DNA from: Christensenellaceae bacterium
Lineage (GTDB): Bacteria; Bacillota; Clostridia; Christensenellales; Aristaeellaceae
Reading direction: 5' to 3'
Assembly: GCA_012518615.1 (NCBI GenBank)
Contig: JAAYRU010000011.1
Span: forward strand, 1 to 64,000
DNA: 64,000 bases
Shown: in pieces, positions 29,085 to 36,626 of the stretch
How positions within the stretch are numbered: position 1 is the first letter of the stretch
How the letters are laid out: each line of letters begins with the position of its first letter
The notes under the pieces: generated by a model
Told to the model about the DNA's origin: nothing
What the model saw: the letters and a program-made list of their open reading frames with translations, nothing else
Databases searched by the model: none
Program-made: the position numbers and the translations under genes

Positions 29085-30619
29085 AAAACAAGAGCTTAAT
29101 TGAAGGCGGAATATTAGTATTAAACCTAGGTGGTAATCTTGCACAGTATTATGCAAAGAAAATACGAAAGATGAATGTATTTTCAAGTATATTATATGCA
29201 GGGAAGGCAAATATAAATGAAATAAATCAGTTTAAGCCAAATGGTATACTAATATGTGGAGAAATCAACCATATTGAGGATATTACAATTGCTGAGGATA
29301 TTTTCTCGCTAGATATACCTGTGCTTGCATTGGGTGACGCAATGCTAGTTATGTGTAAAGCGCTTGGCGGTAAGGTTGAAAACAAGAGCTTCAAGGGTGA
29401 TAAGTTAATAGATGTTGCAGTTGAGAAATCATTATTGCTAAAAGATATTAATAGTTTTACTGCTTATTTTGATTGTAACGGTGTTGCAAGTGAAGTTCCG
29501 GCTTCATTTGTTGTTACTGCTAATTGTGAAGGACATCCTTGTGCTATTGAAAATACGCAAAAAAAGCTGTTTGGATGTAAATTTCAGCTTACCAAAAACG
29601 AAACTCAGTATACTGATAGTATAATTAAAAATTTCCTGTTTGATATATGTAACTGCAGCCGTGATTGGGTTGCAGAGAAATTCATGTTAAGGAGTATTGA
29701 TCTCTTAAAAGAAGCAATAGGCGATGGGCATGTTTTACTTGGGCTATCTGGCGGTGTTGATAGTGCTGTAGTCGCTGCGCTTTTATATAAAGCTATAGGA
29801 GAGCGTTTACACTGTGTATTTGTTGACCATGGTTTTATGCGCAAGGGTGAGCCTGAGCTTGTAAAAAAAGTATTCACTGATAGCTTTCCTGTTTCATTAA
29901 CATGTGTGGATGCTGGAAAGCGTTTTATGGATAAGCTTGAGGGCGTTTCTGATGCGGAGCAAAAGCGCAAGATTATAGGCGCTGAATTTATTTCTGTATT
30001 CTTAGAAGAAGCCAAGAAAATAGGCAAGCTAGACCATTTTGCTCAAGGCACTATATATCCCGATGTAATAGAATCCGGCGCCGGAAGCGGGGGAGAACTC
30101 ATAAAATCTCACCACAATGTAGGTGGTCTGCCTGAGCTACTGGGCTTTAACTCTCTAATTGAACCGCTGCGCTGGCTGTTTAAGCCTGAGGTTCGTTTAC
30201 TTGGCACTGCGCTTGGTCTTCCTTCACATTTAGTTGATAGACAGCCTTTTCCGGGACCAGGTATTGCAATACGCTGCTTAGGCGCTCCAACTTTTGAAAG
30301 AGTGGAAATGGTACGCCTTAGTGATGCTATACTGCGTGAGGAAGTAGAGAAATTCGGTTTAAAATATATGGCAGATCAGTATTTTACAGTGCTTACCGGT
30401 GTACGCTCAGTGGGTATTCATGAAGGAAAGCGTAGCTATTTTGAAGCCATAGCAATACGCGCTGTTAAAACCGATGATTTTATGACTGCGGAAAACATAT
30501 ATTATCCTAAAGAGTTGCTAGATATTGTAAGTAGGCGCATATTATCAGAGGTTCCTTGCGTAAGCCGAGTGCTTCTTGACATAAGCCCTAAACCTCCTGC
30601 AAGTATTGAGTGGGAATAA
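29081..30619 (+). CDS. guaA: GMP synthase with intact ATP-PPase but catalytically dead glutaminase domain
   Basis: This 512-residue protein would amidate XMP to GMP. The ATP-pyrophosphatase domain (from about residue 200) is intact, with LGLSGGVDSAVVAALL near 221, QGTIYPDVIES, SHHNVGGLP, PFPGPG and the C-terminal PPASIEWE. The N-terminal class I amidotransferase domain (about 8-190) keeps its length and fold cues but not its chemistry. The nucleophile segment reads PVLALGDAML where E. coli has PVFGVCYGMQ, so Cys is Gly85. The YGVQFHPE segment reads FGCKFQLT, so His is Gln169 and Glu is Thr171. The MSHGD segment is also lost. It should therefore depend on free ammonia or another nitrogen donor. 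Confidence 0.9.
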   Translation: MKNKSLIEGGILVLNLGGNLAQYYAKKIRKMNVFSSILYAGKANINEINQFKPNGILICGEINHIEDITIAEDIFSLDIPVLALGDAMLVMCKALGGKVENKSFKGDKLIDVAVEKSLLLKDINSFTAYFDCNGVASEVPASFVVTANCEGHPCAIENTQKKLFGCKFQLTKNETQYTDSIIKNFLFDICNCSRDWVAEKFMLRSIDLLKEAIGDGHVLLGLSGGVDSAVVAALLYKAIGERLHCVFVDHGFMRKGEPELVKKVFTDSFPVSLTCVDAGKRFMDKLEGVSDAEQKRKIIGAEFISVFLEEAKKIGKLDHFAQGTIYPDVIESGAGSGGELIKSHHNVGGLPELLGFNSLIEPLRWLFKPEVRLLGTALGLPSHLVDRQPFPGPGIAIRCLGAPTFERVEMVRLSDAILREEVEKFGLKYMADQYFTVLTGVRSVGIHEGKRSYFEAIAIRAVKTDDFMTAENIYYPKELLDIVSRRILSEVPCVSRVLLDISPKPPASIEWE

Positions 30620-30623
30620 TGGC

Positions 30624-30730
30624 AAAACCTCTGAAACTACTTGTAAATCAAAGGGTTTCGGGTTTTTTAAGGGTGTTTTGACCTAAGTTTGGCTCTCAGA
30701 ACGAACAAAAATGCAAAATTATGGTATATT
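30624..30730 (+). repeat. Repeat copy A: hairpin plus T-rich tail ending in an extended -10 box
   Basis: From about 30630 the sequence CTGAAAC..CTTG..CAA..GGTTTC forms an imperfect hairpin followed by a T tract, so it can end guaA transcription. A tail then runs to TG-G-TATATT (30722-30730), a likely promoter for the PAP2-like gene. The first 65 bases or so align with copy B at 36459 at roughly three bases in four by eye. Confidence 0.5.
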
Positions 30731-30796
30731 AATTGCAGAGCAATATAGTTGCTTTTATCTATGGACTAAAATCCGAGTCAGGGGAAAGGTTAGTGT

Positions 30797-31249
30797 ATGG
30801 AAAACTATAGGGACATTCTTTCAAACAATAGTATTTGGTGTGGCTTATTTGCTTGGTTTGTGTCACAATGTTTTAAATATGTAACGAATGGAATTAAAAA
30901 CCGTCAATGGAACATAAGTCATTTGTTCTGTTCCGGTGGTATGCCTTCCTCACATACAGCAGCTACCATTGCACTAACTACTATGGTTGGATTTTTAGAT
31001 GGTTTTGGCTCTACCTTATTTGCAGTATGTTTAATATTTTCAATAGTTGTTATGTATGATGCTGCTGGTGTGCGCAGGCAAGCCGGAAAACAAGGAAGCA
31101 TCATCAATATGTTGTTAAATTTTGATTTCTTTAAAGATCCATCTATGCAATTTACAGAAATAAAAGAAAAAATCGGTCATTCACCTTTTGAAGTTGTCAT
31201 GGGAGCCATTACAGGGGTACTGTGTGCAATGCTATTTCAAGCTATATGA
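30797..31249 (+). CDS. Divergent PAP2 (DUF212) membrane protein
   Basis: This 150-residue protein belongs to the short divergent branch of the PAP2 acid-phosphatase superfamily. GGMPSSHTAATIALT near residue 47 is the PSxSH-like core, and YDAAGVRRQAGKQ follows; the third classical histidine motif is not obvious. Hydrophobic stretches at about 13-28, 50-70 and 72-92 and at the C-terminus suggest three or four TM segments. The family is found in Bacillota and plants without a settled function. It has its own promoter in repeat copy A. Confidence 0.8.
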   Translation: MENYRDILSNNSIWCGLFAWFVSQCFKYVTNGIKNRQWNISHLFCSGGMPSSHTAATIALTTMVGFLDGFGSTLFAVCLIFSIVVMYDAAGVRRQAGKQGSIINMLLNFDFFKDPSMQFTEIKEKIGHSPFEVVMGAITGVLCAMLFQAI

Positions 31250-31392
31250 TTTTTCTCTTTAGTAACGATTGGTATTAAAAATACAACTATTATTATATAC
31301 TCAATAAAGAGTTATCGCATGTATCTTCAATGTTATTTTTCCTCAGCAAGGACAAACATAAACTGACCCGATTACATTTGTAGAGGGTTTTG

Positions 31393-31416
31393 TAATATAG
31401 GTATCTACCTGTATTA
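31393..31416. promoter_or_regulatory. 24-base palindrome, candidate operator
   Basis: TAATATAGGTA (31393-31403), two central bases, then TACCTGTATTA (31406-31416): 10 of 11 positions are symmetric. It is about 200 bases upstream of the liv promoter. Confidence 0.4.
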
Positions 31417-31583
31417 ATACTATTCTCAATTTAATTTGGTAGACTGACACAAGGCTCTTCCTTAAAATTCGCCAGACTTAGTGCAAGCATTACGCTTATC
31501 AGTATTAGTTAAAGCAGCCATTATAGAATATAGGCAGTTAATCTGTCTATTGGATACAATAAAAAAACGGTAGGAACGGTATT

Positions 31584-31619
31584 GTGTGTGTTTACACACC
31601 GGATTTGCTATGGTAAAAT
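31584..31619 (+). promoter_or_regulatory. Promoter of the liv operon with a palindrome over the -35 box
   Basis: TTTACA (31591-31596), a 17-base spacer and TAAAAT (31614-31619) with TG-G before it. The -35 box is inside GTGTGT-GTTT-ACACAC (31584-31599), a layout expected for a repressor site. Confidence 0.55.
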
Positions 31620-31627
31620 GCCTCCAT

Positions 31628-31648
31628 ATTGAGATGTCCAATCTCAAT
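31628..31648 (+). promoter_or_regulatory. 5' leader hairpin of the liv mRNA
   Basis: ATTGAGAT (31628-31635) pairs perfectly with ATCTCAAT (31641-31648) around a 5-base loop, at the very start of the predicted transcript and just before the ribosome site AAAGGAGG. Confidence 0.5.
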
Positions 31649-31669
31649 GTAAAAAAAGGAGGTATCGTT

Positions 31670-32836
31670 ATGAACTGGAAAAGGCTAATCGGATTACTAT
31701 GCGCGATAATGCTGCTGTTGTCTGCCGTCCCGGTTATGGCGGAGGAGCCCATACGTATCGGATGGATCGGATCGCTCACCGGTGACTCCGCGGTGTTTGG
31801 CGTCAATGAAAGCAGCATGATCAAGATGTTAGTGGAAGAAACTAATGCCGCAGGCGGCATCCTGGGTCGCCAGGTGGAACTATTTACCTACGATACCAAG
31901 GGTGATGCCAACGAAGCTATCAACGCAACTCGGCGCATCATCGCACAAGACAAGGTGTGCGCGATTCTGGGACCAAACGCGTCTGGACAGTGCATCGCCA
32001 TTGCGAGTGTGCTTGAACAAATGAAGGTGCCGGATATTTCCACCGTTGCCACTAATCCGAAGGTTACCCTAAATTATGATGAAGCGACGGGCAAGTTTAC
32101 AACCGTCAAGCCCTATAACTTCCGCATCTGTTTTACTGACCCCTATCAGGGGGCCATAGCAGCGGGGTTCGCATATGACGAGCTTAATGCTACCAAGGCT
32201 GCTATTTTCTATGATGTATCGGATGATTATTCTTCTGGACTTACACAATTTTTCGAAGAAATTTTTACCAACAAGGGCGGCGAGATAGTTGTTAAGGAAG
32301 CCTTTAAGAGTGAAGATGTCGAGTTTAAGGCGCAGCTGACCAATATTTTGGCGGCTAATCCCGATGTACTCTTCCTGCCGTGCTACTATAAACAAGCGGC
32401 ACTCATCGCCAAACAGGCGCGTGAGCTGGGCATCGATGCCGTGCTATTGGGTGGCGATGGCTGGCCCTCTGACCAGTTGTTCGTAATGGCTAAGGAAGCC
32501 CTCCAGGGTGCCTATTTTGTCAATCATCTAGATGTTAATGACCCAACCTTTGCTGAACTGAAGACAAAGTTTGAAACCAAATTCAACATCCCTCTTGACC
32601 TGAACGGCTTCATGGCACATGATGCGTATGTAACGCTGGTTGCTGCCATCGAAAAAGCCGGTTCGGACGACAGTGAAGCAATTGCCGACGCACTGACGGA
32701 AGTGACTGTACAGGGTGTGACTGGTACCATAAAACTATCCAAGGAAGACCATAACCCCATTGGCAAGGAAGGCTCCATTACCAAGATAGTCGGGGATGGC
32801 TATGAGTTTGTCATGAAGTATGGGCTAGGTCAATAG
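31670..32836 (+). CDS. livJ: Branched-chain amino acid ABC transporter, substrate-binding protein
   Basis: This 388-residue type I periplasmic-binding-fold protein (LivJ/LivK family) would bind leucine, isoleucine, valine or a related amino acid. It starts with a Sec signal peptide (residues 1-24, MNWKRL then a hydrophobic core, ending VPVMA) and continues with IRIGWIGSLTGDSAVFG, typical of the family. There is no lipobox: the only Cys in the signal region is at position 11, inside the hydrophobic core. The ATG at 31670 follows AAAGGAGG; an in-frame extension to 31586 overlaps the promoter and is rejected. It is the first gene of livJHMGF. Confidence 0.92.
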   Translation: MNWKRLIGLLCAIMLLLSAVPVMAEEPIRIGWIGSLTGDSAVFGVNESSMIKMLVEETNAAGGILGRQVELFTYDTKGDANEAINATRRIIAQDKVCAILGPNASGQCIAIASVLEQMKVPDISTVATNPKVTLNYDEATGKFTTVKPYNFRICFTDPYQGAIAAGFAYDELNATKAAIFYDVSDDYSSGLTQFFEEIFTNKGGEIVVKEAFKSEDVEFKAQLTNILAANPDVLFLPCYYKQAALIAKQARELGIDAVLLGGDGWPSDQLFVMAKEALQGAYFVNHLDVNDPTFAELKTKFETKFNIPLDLNGFMAHDAYVTLVAAIEKAGSDDSEAIADALTEVTVQGVTGTIKLSKEDHNPIGKEGSITKIVGDGYEFVMKYGLGQ

Positions 32837-32850
32837 AACCATAAGTTATA

Positions 32851-32879
32851 TTACGCGGAGGCGATCTGCCTCCGCGTAA
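32851..32879 (+). promoter_or_regulatory. Strong 12-bp hairpin between livJ and livH
   Basis: TTACGCGGAGGC (32851-32862) pairs perfectly with GCCTCCGCGTAA (32868-32879) around a 5-base loop. No T tract follows, so it probably stabilises the livJ message or partly limits read-through, giving more binding protein than permease. Confidence 0.7.
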
Positions 32880-32983
32880 TAATATAGAAACAGATAAAAT
32901 CGTTTGACCGGCGCATTGTGGGCGGTGTGCGGATTTTGTTACTTTGATTGCGCTATTACCGGGATAGAAGGGGGGCGATGGAA

Positions 32984-33862
32984 ATGGAACAATTCTTGCA
33001 GCAAATGATCAACGGCTTGTCGCTGGGGAGTGTTTACGCTCTAATGGCGGTAGGCTATTCCCTTGTTTATTCCATCATGAACTTTTCCAATTTTGCGCAT
33101 GGAGGCGTTATCATGGTAGGCGCATACATAGGCTACTTTGCCATGACAGCTGCAAACATGCCCTTCTGGATGGCTTTTTTATTATGTGGCGTGGGTGCGG
33201 GTCTTCTGGCGGTATTGCTGGAATTGACTGTCTATACGCCTCTTCGCAACCGCAATGCCCCATTTCTCTATTACATTATTTCCGCTATGGGCGCTTCCAT
33301 TTTCCTTGAAAACTTCGTTATAGCGACCATCGGACCGACTTATAGGACATATCCGCAGGTCTTTTCGCATGAGCCGTTTCGATTGGGCAGTCTGTCGCTG
33401 AGCAGAATAGATCTGATGATTATAGCGGTTGCGGCGATTGGTCTGATTACCTTGGTTATTATCATTGATAAAACCAAAATAGGCCTTGGCATTCGGGCGA
33501 GTTCTTTTTCTATCAAAGCCAGCCAACTGATGGGAGTCAATGTTAACTTCACCATTTTTTTGGTATTCCTGCTGGGCGGTATACTGGCGGGTTTCGCCGG
33601 TATGCTCTTTGGCATGAAATATACAGTTTATCCCACGATAGGCAATATCACCACAAAGTCGTTTGTTGCGGCTGTTTTTGGCGGGCTTGGAAGCCTGCCC
33701 GGTGCGATTATCGGCAGCGTGCTACTGGGGATTATTGAAGTGCTTGTCAGTGGATACCTTTCTTCAAATTTCCGTGATTTGATAGCCTTTTTGATTCTCA
33801 TCAGTATTCTCATCATCAAGCCCACAGGTCTGATGGGCAAATCGAGCGAAGACAAGGCATAG
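32984..33862 (+). CDS. livH: Branched-chain amino acid ABC transporter permease LivH
   Basis: This 292-residue permease has about eight TM segments. MEQFLQQMINGLSLGSVYALMAVGYS at the N-terminus (first part) and the NFAHG motif are characteristic of LivH; FGGLGSLPGAIIG near residue 230 is the ATPase-contact loop. The ATG at 32984 lies 8 bases after AAGGGGGG and is preferred over ATG at 32978 (only 2 bases away) or TTG at 32948. It is followed by livM after 11 bases. Confidence 0.93.
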   Translation: MEQFLQQMINGLSLGSVYALMAVGYSLVYSIMNFSNFAHGGVIMVGAYIGYFAMTAANMPFWMAFLLCGVGAGLLAVLLELTVYTPLRNRNAPFLYYIISAMGASIFLENFVIATIGPTYRTYPQVFSHEPFRLGSLSLSRIDLMIIAVAAIGLITLVIIIDKTKIGLGIRASSFSIKASQLMGVNVNFTIFLVFLLGGILAGFAGMLFGMKYTVYPTIGNITTKSFVAAVFGGLGSLPGAIIGSVLLGIIEVLVSGYLSSNFRDLIAFLILISILIIKPTGLMGKSSEDKA

Positions 33863-33873
33863 GGAGGCTTGAT

Positions 33874-34791
33874 ATGAGCTGGTACTATATTGAAGGTATC
33901 TTAATACAATGCGGCTATGTGTTAATGGTGGTGCTAGGACTGTCCCTCCTAACTGGTTTTGCCGGCTTGTTCTCGTTCGGTCATGCGGGATTTATGGCCA
34001 TTGGAGCCTATGTGTCCGCTATCTGCACAACCAAATTTGGGTTGTCTTTCTTACCTGCGCTGCTATTGGGTGGCGTTGTGGCGGGGGTAGTGGGCGCGGG
34101 TCTAGGCAAACTGACGCTAAACCTGAAAGGAGACTACTTTTGCATAGCTACATTGGGCTTTGGTGAAGCCGTCCGTCTGATACTGGAGAATTGGGAGTAT
34201 GTTGGTGGGGCGCGCGGCATCTCAGGTATCCCATGGGAAACTAATCTAAAGTCGGTTATTATCGCTTGCGCAATAGGAACTTTGGCACTCATGGCTCTCG
34301 TTCGTTCGCGCCACGGTCGCAGCATCATTGCCATACGTGAAGATGAACTTGCCGCAGAAATGAGCGGCATCAATACCTTCCGCTACAAGATGATAGCACT
34401 TATTATCAGTGCAGTTTACGCCGGTATCGGCGGTGGTCTGCTCGCACATTATATGACATATATTCAACCAAAGATGTTCCAGATGGTCAAGTCTACAGAG
34501 TACACTATTATCGTTATTTTCGGCGGCTTGGGTTCTGTCACGGGCAGTATCATAGGTACTTTTATCCTTACATTCCTGCCTGAAATGCTACGTTCGCTTG
34601 ATAACTGGCGATTGGTAATATACGGCCTGGCTGTAATTGTGATTATGGTTATTCGCCCCCGTGGTTTGATGGGTGGCGTGGAGCTTGGCGATATTTTCCG
34701 TCTTCCCGCGCGCAGGCGTGCTGCCAAATTGGCAGAAGAACGCATAAAAAACATGAATGGCGAAAGTGCCGGGGAGGAGGCACAGCGATGA
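33874..34791 (+). CDS. livM: Branched-chain amino acid ABC transporter permease LivM
   Basis: This 305-residue permease partners LivH in the membrane. GYVLMVVLGLSLLTGFAGLF and SFGHAGFMAIGAY match the LivM family, and FGGLGSVTGSIIGTF near residue 210 is the conserved cytoplasmic loop contacting the ATPases. The C-terminus is basic and cytoplasmic. The start is ATG at 33874 after AGGGAGG. The stop overlaps livG (ATGA). Confidence 0.93.
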   Translation: MSWYYIEGILIQCGYVLMVVLGLSLLTGFAGLFSFGHAGFMAIGAYVSAICTTKFGLSFLPALLLGGVVAGVVGAGLGKLTLNLKGDYFCIATLGFGEAVRLILENWEYVGGARGISGIPWETNLKSVIIACAIGTLALMALVRSRHGRSIIAIREDELAAEMSGINTFRYKMIALIISAVYAGIGGGLLAHYMTYIQPKMFQMVKSTEYTIIVIFGGLGSVTGSIIGTFILTFLPEMLRSLDNWRLVIYGLAVIVIMVIRPRGLMGGVELGDIFRLPARRRAAKLAEERIKNMNGESAGEEAQR

Positions 34792-35636
34792 AAAGCGAAG
34801 GAATGGAAGTCTTGAAGCTTGAACACGTCACCAAACAGTTTGGCGGATTGACCGCTGTTGACGATGTTACGTTTAACATCCGTGAGGGTGAGATATTCGG
34901 ACTAATTGGCCCAAATGGAGCTGGCAAAACGACCATTTTCAACCTAATCAACGGTGTGTATGCGCTAAGCGCCGGGAAGATCCTTTTCTATGGAAAAACC
35001 ATAGGTGAAGGAGCGGAAGAGCGCAAGAAAGTACTTAAGCTCAAGCCATTTCAAATTGCTGATATGGGTATCTCGCGTACTTTTCAGAATATACGTCTTT
35101 TCAGGAATCTATCAGTATATGACAATGTGCTTATCGCCTGTCATAGGAGTGCTAACTACGGGCTGTTTGAGTCGCTCTTGCGCCTTAAAGGAACACGCTT
35201 TGCTAGGCAGGAAAAGGTCCTCAGGCATAAAGCAGATGATTTACTTGATTTGATGAGACTCGTGTTTTATCGAGATGTTATCTCTAACAATCTTCCTTAC
35301 GGCTTACAGCGAAAACTTGAAATTGCGCGTGCACTGGCGCTTGAACCCAAGTTACTGCTGCTTGACGAGCCCGCAGCAGGTATGAACCCTGAGGAAACTG
35401 GCAGTCTTATGGAGATGATCCGCTCAATCCGCGACCAGTTCCATCTGACGGTGCTTATCATAGAGCATCATATGGATTTGATTATGGGTGTATGTGACAG
35501 AATACATGTACTTAATTTCGGCAAGTCACTTGCGGAGGGTACACCAGCTCAAGTCCAAAGCAGCCCCGCCGTTATTGAAGCCTATCTGGGTGTGCAGGAT
35601 GGCGCGCTCTATGCGGTGAATGAAGGTGAGCAGTGA
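34788..35636 (+). CDS. livG: Branched-chain amino acid ABC transporter ATPase LivG
   Basis: This 282-residue ATPase powers transport. Walker A GPNGAGKT lies near residue 42, the LivG-typical GISRTFQNIRLFRNLSVYDN follows, the signature is degenerate (LPYGLQRKLEIARAL in place of LSGGQ-type), Walker B is LLLDEPAAGMNPEE and the switch His is in IIEHHMD. A signature of YGxQRxLEIARAL is normal in LivG. It overlaps livM by four bases and livF by one. Confidence 0.94.
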   Translation: MKSEGMEVLKLEHVTKQFGGLTAVDDVTFNIREGEIFGLIGPNGAGKTTIFNLINGVYALSAGKILFYGKTIGEGAEERKKVLKLKPFQIADMGISRTFQNIRLFRNLSVYDNVLIACHRSANYGLFESLLRLKGTRFARQEKVLRHKADDLLDLMRLVFYRDVISNNLPYGLQRKLEIARALALEPKLLLLDEPAAGMNPEETGSLMEMIRSIRDQFHLTVLIIEHHMDLIMGVCDRIHVLNFGKSLAEGTPAQVQSSPAVIEAYLGVQDGALYAVNEGEQ

Positions 35637-36355
35637 TGGGTAAAGCATTGCTGAAAACCAATAATCTTAGTGTCTCCTTTGGCGGCATCCATGCATTGCG
35701 AGAAACAAACATAGAAATAATGCCCGGCGAAATTGTGGCAATTATTGGCTCCAACGGTGCGGGTAAGTCGTCCATGATGAATGCCATTTCGGGTGTTATA
35801 AAGTTTTCGGGTGAAATCGAATTCAAGGGCAGTGCTTTGCCGAAAAAGGCGCACAAGATCGTCAGTGCTGGCATCAGCCATGTTCCGGAAGGGCGGCTAA
35901 TTTTTGCAAACCTAACAACAATGGAAAATTTGCGAATGGGTGCTTATCTTCGCAGCGATTCACGCGCAGTGGCAGAAACGTTGGCACGCGTACTGGACAT
36001 GTTTCCAAGGCTAAAAGAGCGAGAAAACCAAATTGCGGGTACTCTGTCCGGGGGAGAACAACAGATGTTGGCAATGGGGCGGGGGCTTATGAGCGACCCG
36101 GAACTCCTCTTGCTGGATGAACCCTCTCTGGGACTGGCACCCATTCTGGTGGATACTATTTTTGATATTATCAGAAAGATTAAGCAGATGGGTAAGACGA
36201 TCCTTTTGGTGGAGCAAAATGCTTACAAAGCGCTATCCGTTGCAGACCGTGCTTATGTTCTTACCCAAGGCAGAATCACCCTTGAGGGAGCTGCCAGCGA
36301 TATTATGTGCAATCCGTTGGTAGTGGATGCATACTTAGGCAAAAAAGCGCAATAG
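35636..36355 (+). CDS. livF: Branched-chain amino acid ABC transporter ATPase LivF
   Basis: This 239-residue ATPase completes the livJHMGF unit. Walker A is GSNGAGKSS, the family stretch GISHVPEGRLIFANLTTMENL is present, the signature is LSGGEQQMLAMGRGLM and Walker B LLLDEPSLGLAP. The ATG at 35636 overlaps the livG stop by one base (TGATG) and has GAAGGTGAG upstream; a GTG one codon earlier is possible. A hairpin and repeat copy B follow. Confidence 0.94.
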   Translation: MGKALLKTNNLSVSFGGIHALRETNIEIMPGEIVAIIGSNGAGKSSMMNAISGVIKFSGEIEFKGSALPKKAHKIVSAGISHVPEGRLIFANLTTMENLRMGAYLRSDSRAVAETLARVLDMFPRLKERENQIAGTLSGGEQQMLAMGRGLMSDPELLLLDEPSLGLAPILVDTIFDIIRKIKQMGKTILLVEQNAYKALSVADRAYVLTQGRITLEGAASDIMCNPLVVDAYLGKKAQ

Positions 36356-36401
36356 AAAGACACAAAATACATCTCCAATTAGTAAGAGGAGCTGCTAACA
36401 C

Positions 36402-36422
36402 TATCAAAATAGCATTTTGATA
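36402..36422. repeat. 9-bp perfect inverted repeat after livF
   Basis: TATCAAAAT (36402-36410) and ATTTTGATA (36414-36422) with a 3-base loop, 47 bases after the livF stop. It may form a weak terminator or be an end of a small element. Confidence 0.4.
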
Positions 36423-36458
36423 ACAGGTGATTAGCGAGTATTATAGAAGGTTGATAAA

Positions 36459-36536
36459 ATTTCTGAAACTCCTTGTGAATTAAGAGGTTTGGCTTTTATT
36501 TAGTGTTTTAACTTGGTATGACTCTAGTTTTCCTTG
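36459..36536 (+). repeat. Repeat copy B, diverged from copy A
   Basis: Starting at TTCTGAAACT it aligns with copy A base for base through an imperfect hairpin, a GGTTT..TTTT tract, TGTTTTnAC and GACTCTAG, at about three in four matches by eye. It then ends near TATAAT (36537-36542) after a shorter tail. It lies between the convergent liv and opp operons. Confidence 0.45.
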
Positions 36537-36626
36537 TATAATTATCCCTAGCTTGCTATTGCATAGCTGCGCATCTAGAAACACGACAGGAATATATTCA
36601 AAGTGCAATTTCATAATATTCTAAAG

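Larger units (their letters stand above)
31250..31669. other. Regulatory spacer upstream of the liv operon; no gene
   Basis: This 420-base stretch contains no convincing ORF. It holds a 24-base near-perfect palindrome at 31393-31416 (11-base arms, one mismatch), a GTGTGT/ACACAC palindrome at 31584-31599, the liv promoter and a leader hairpin. It also marks the switch from AT-rich to more GC-rich DNA. Confidence 0.6.
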
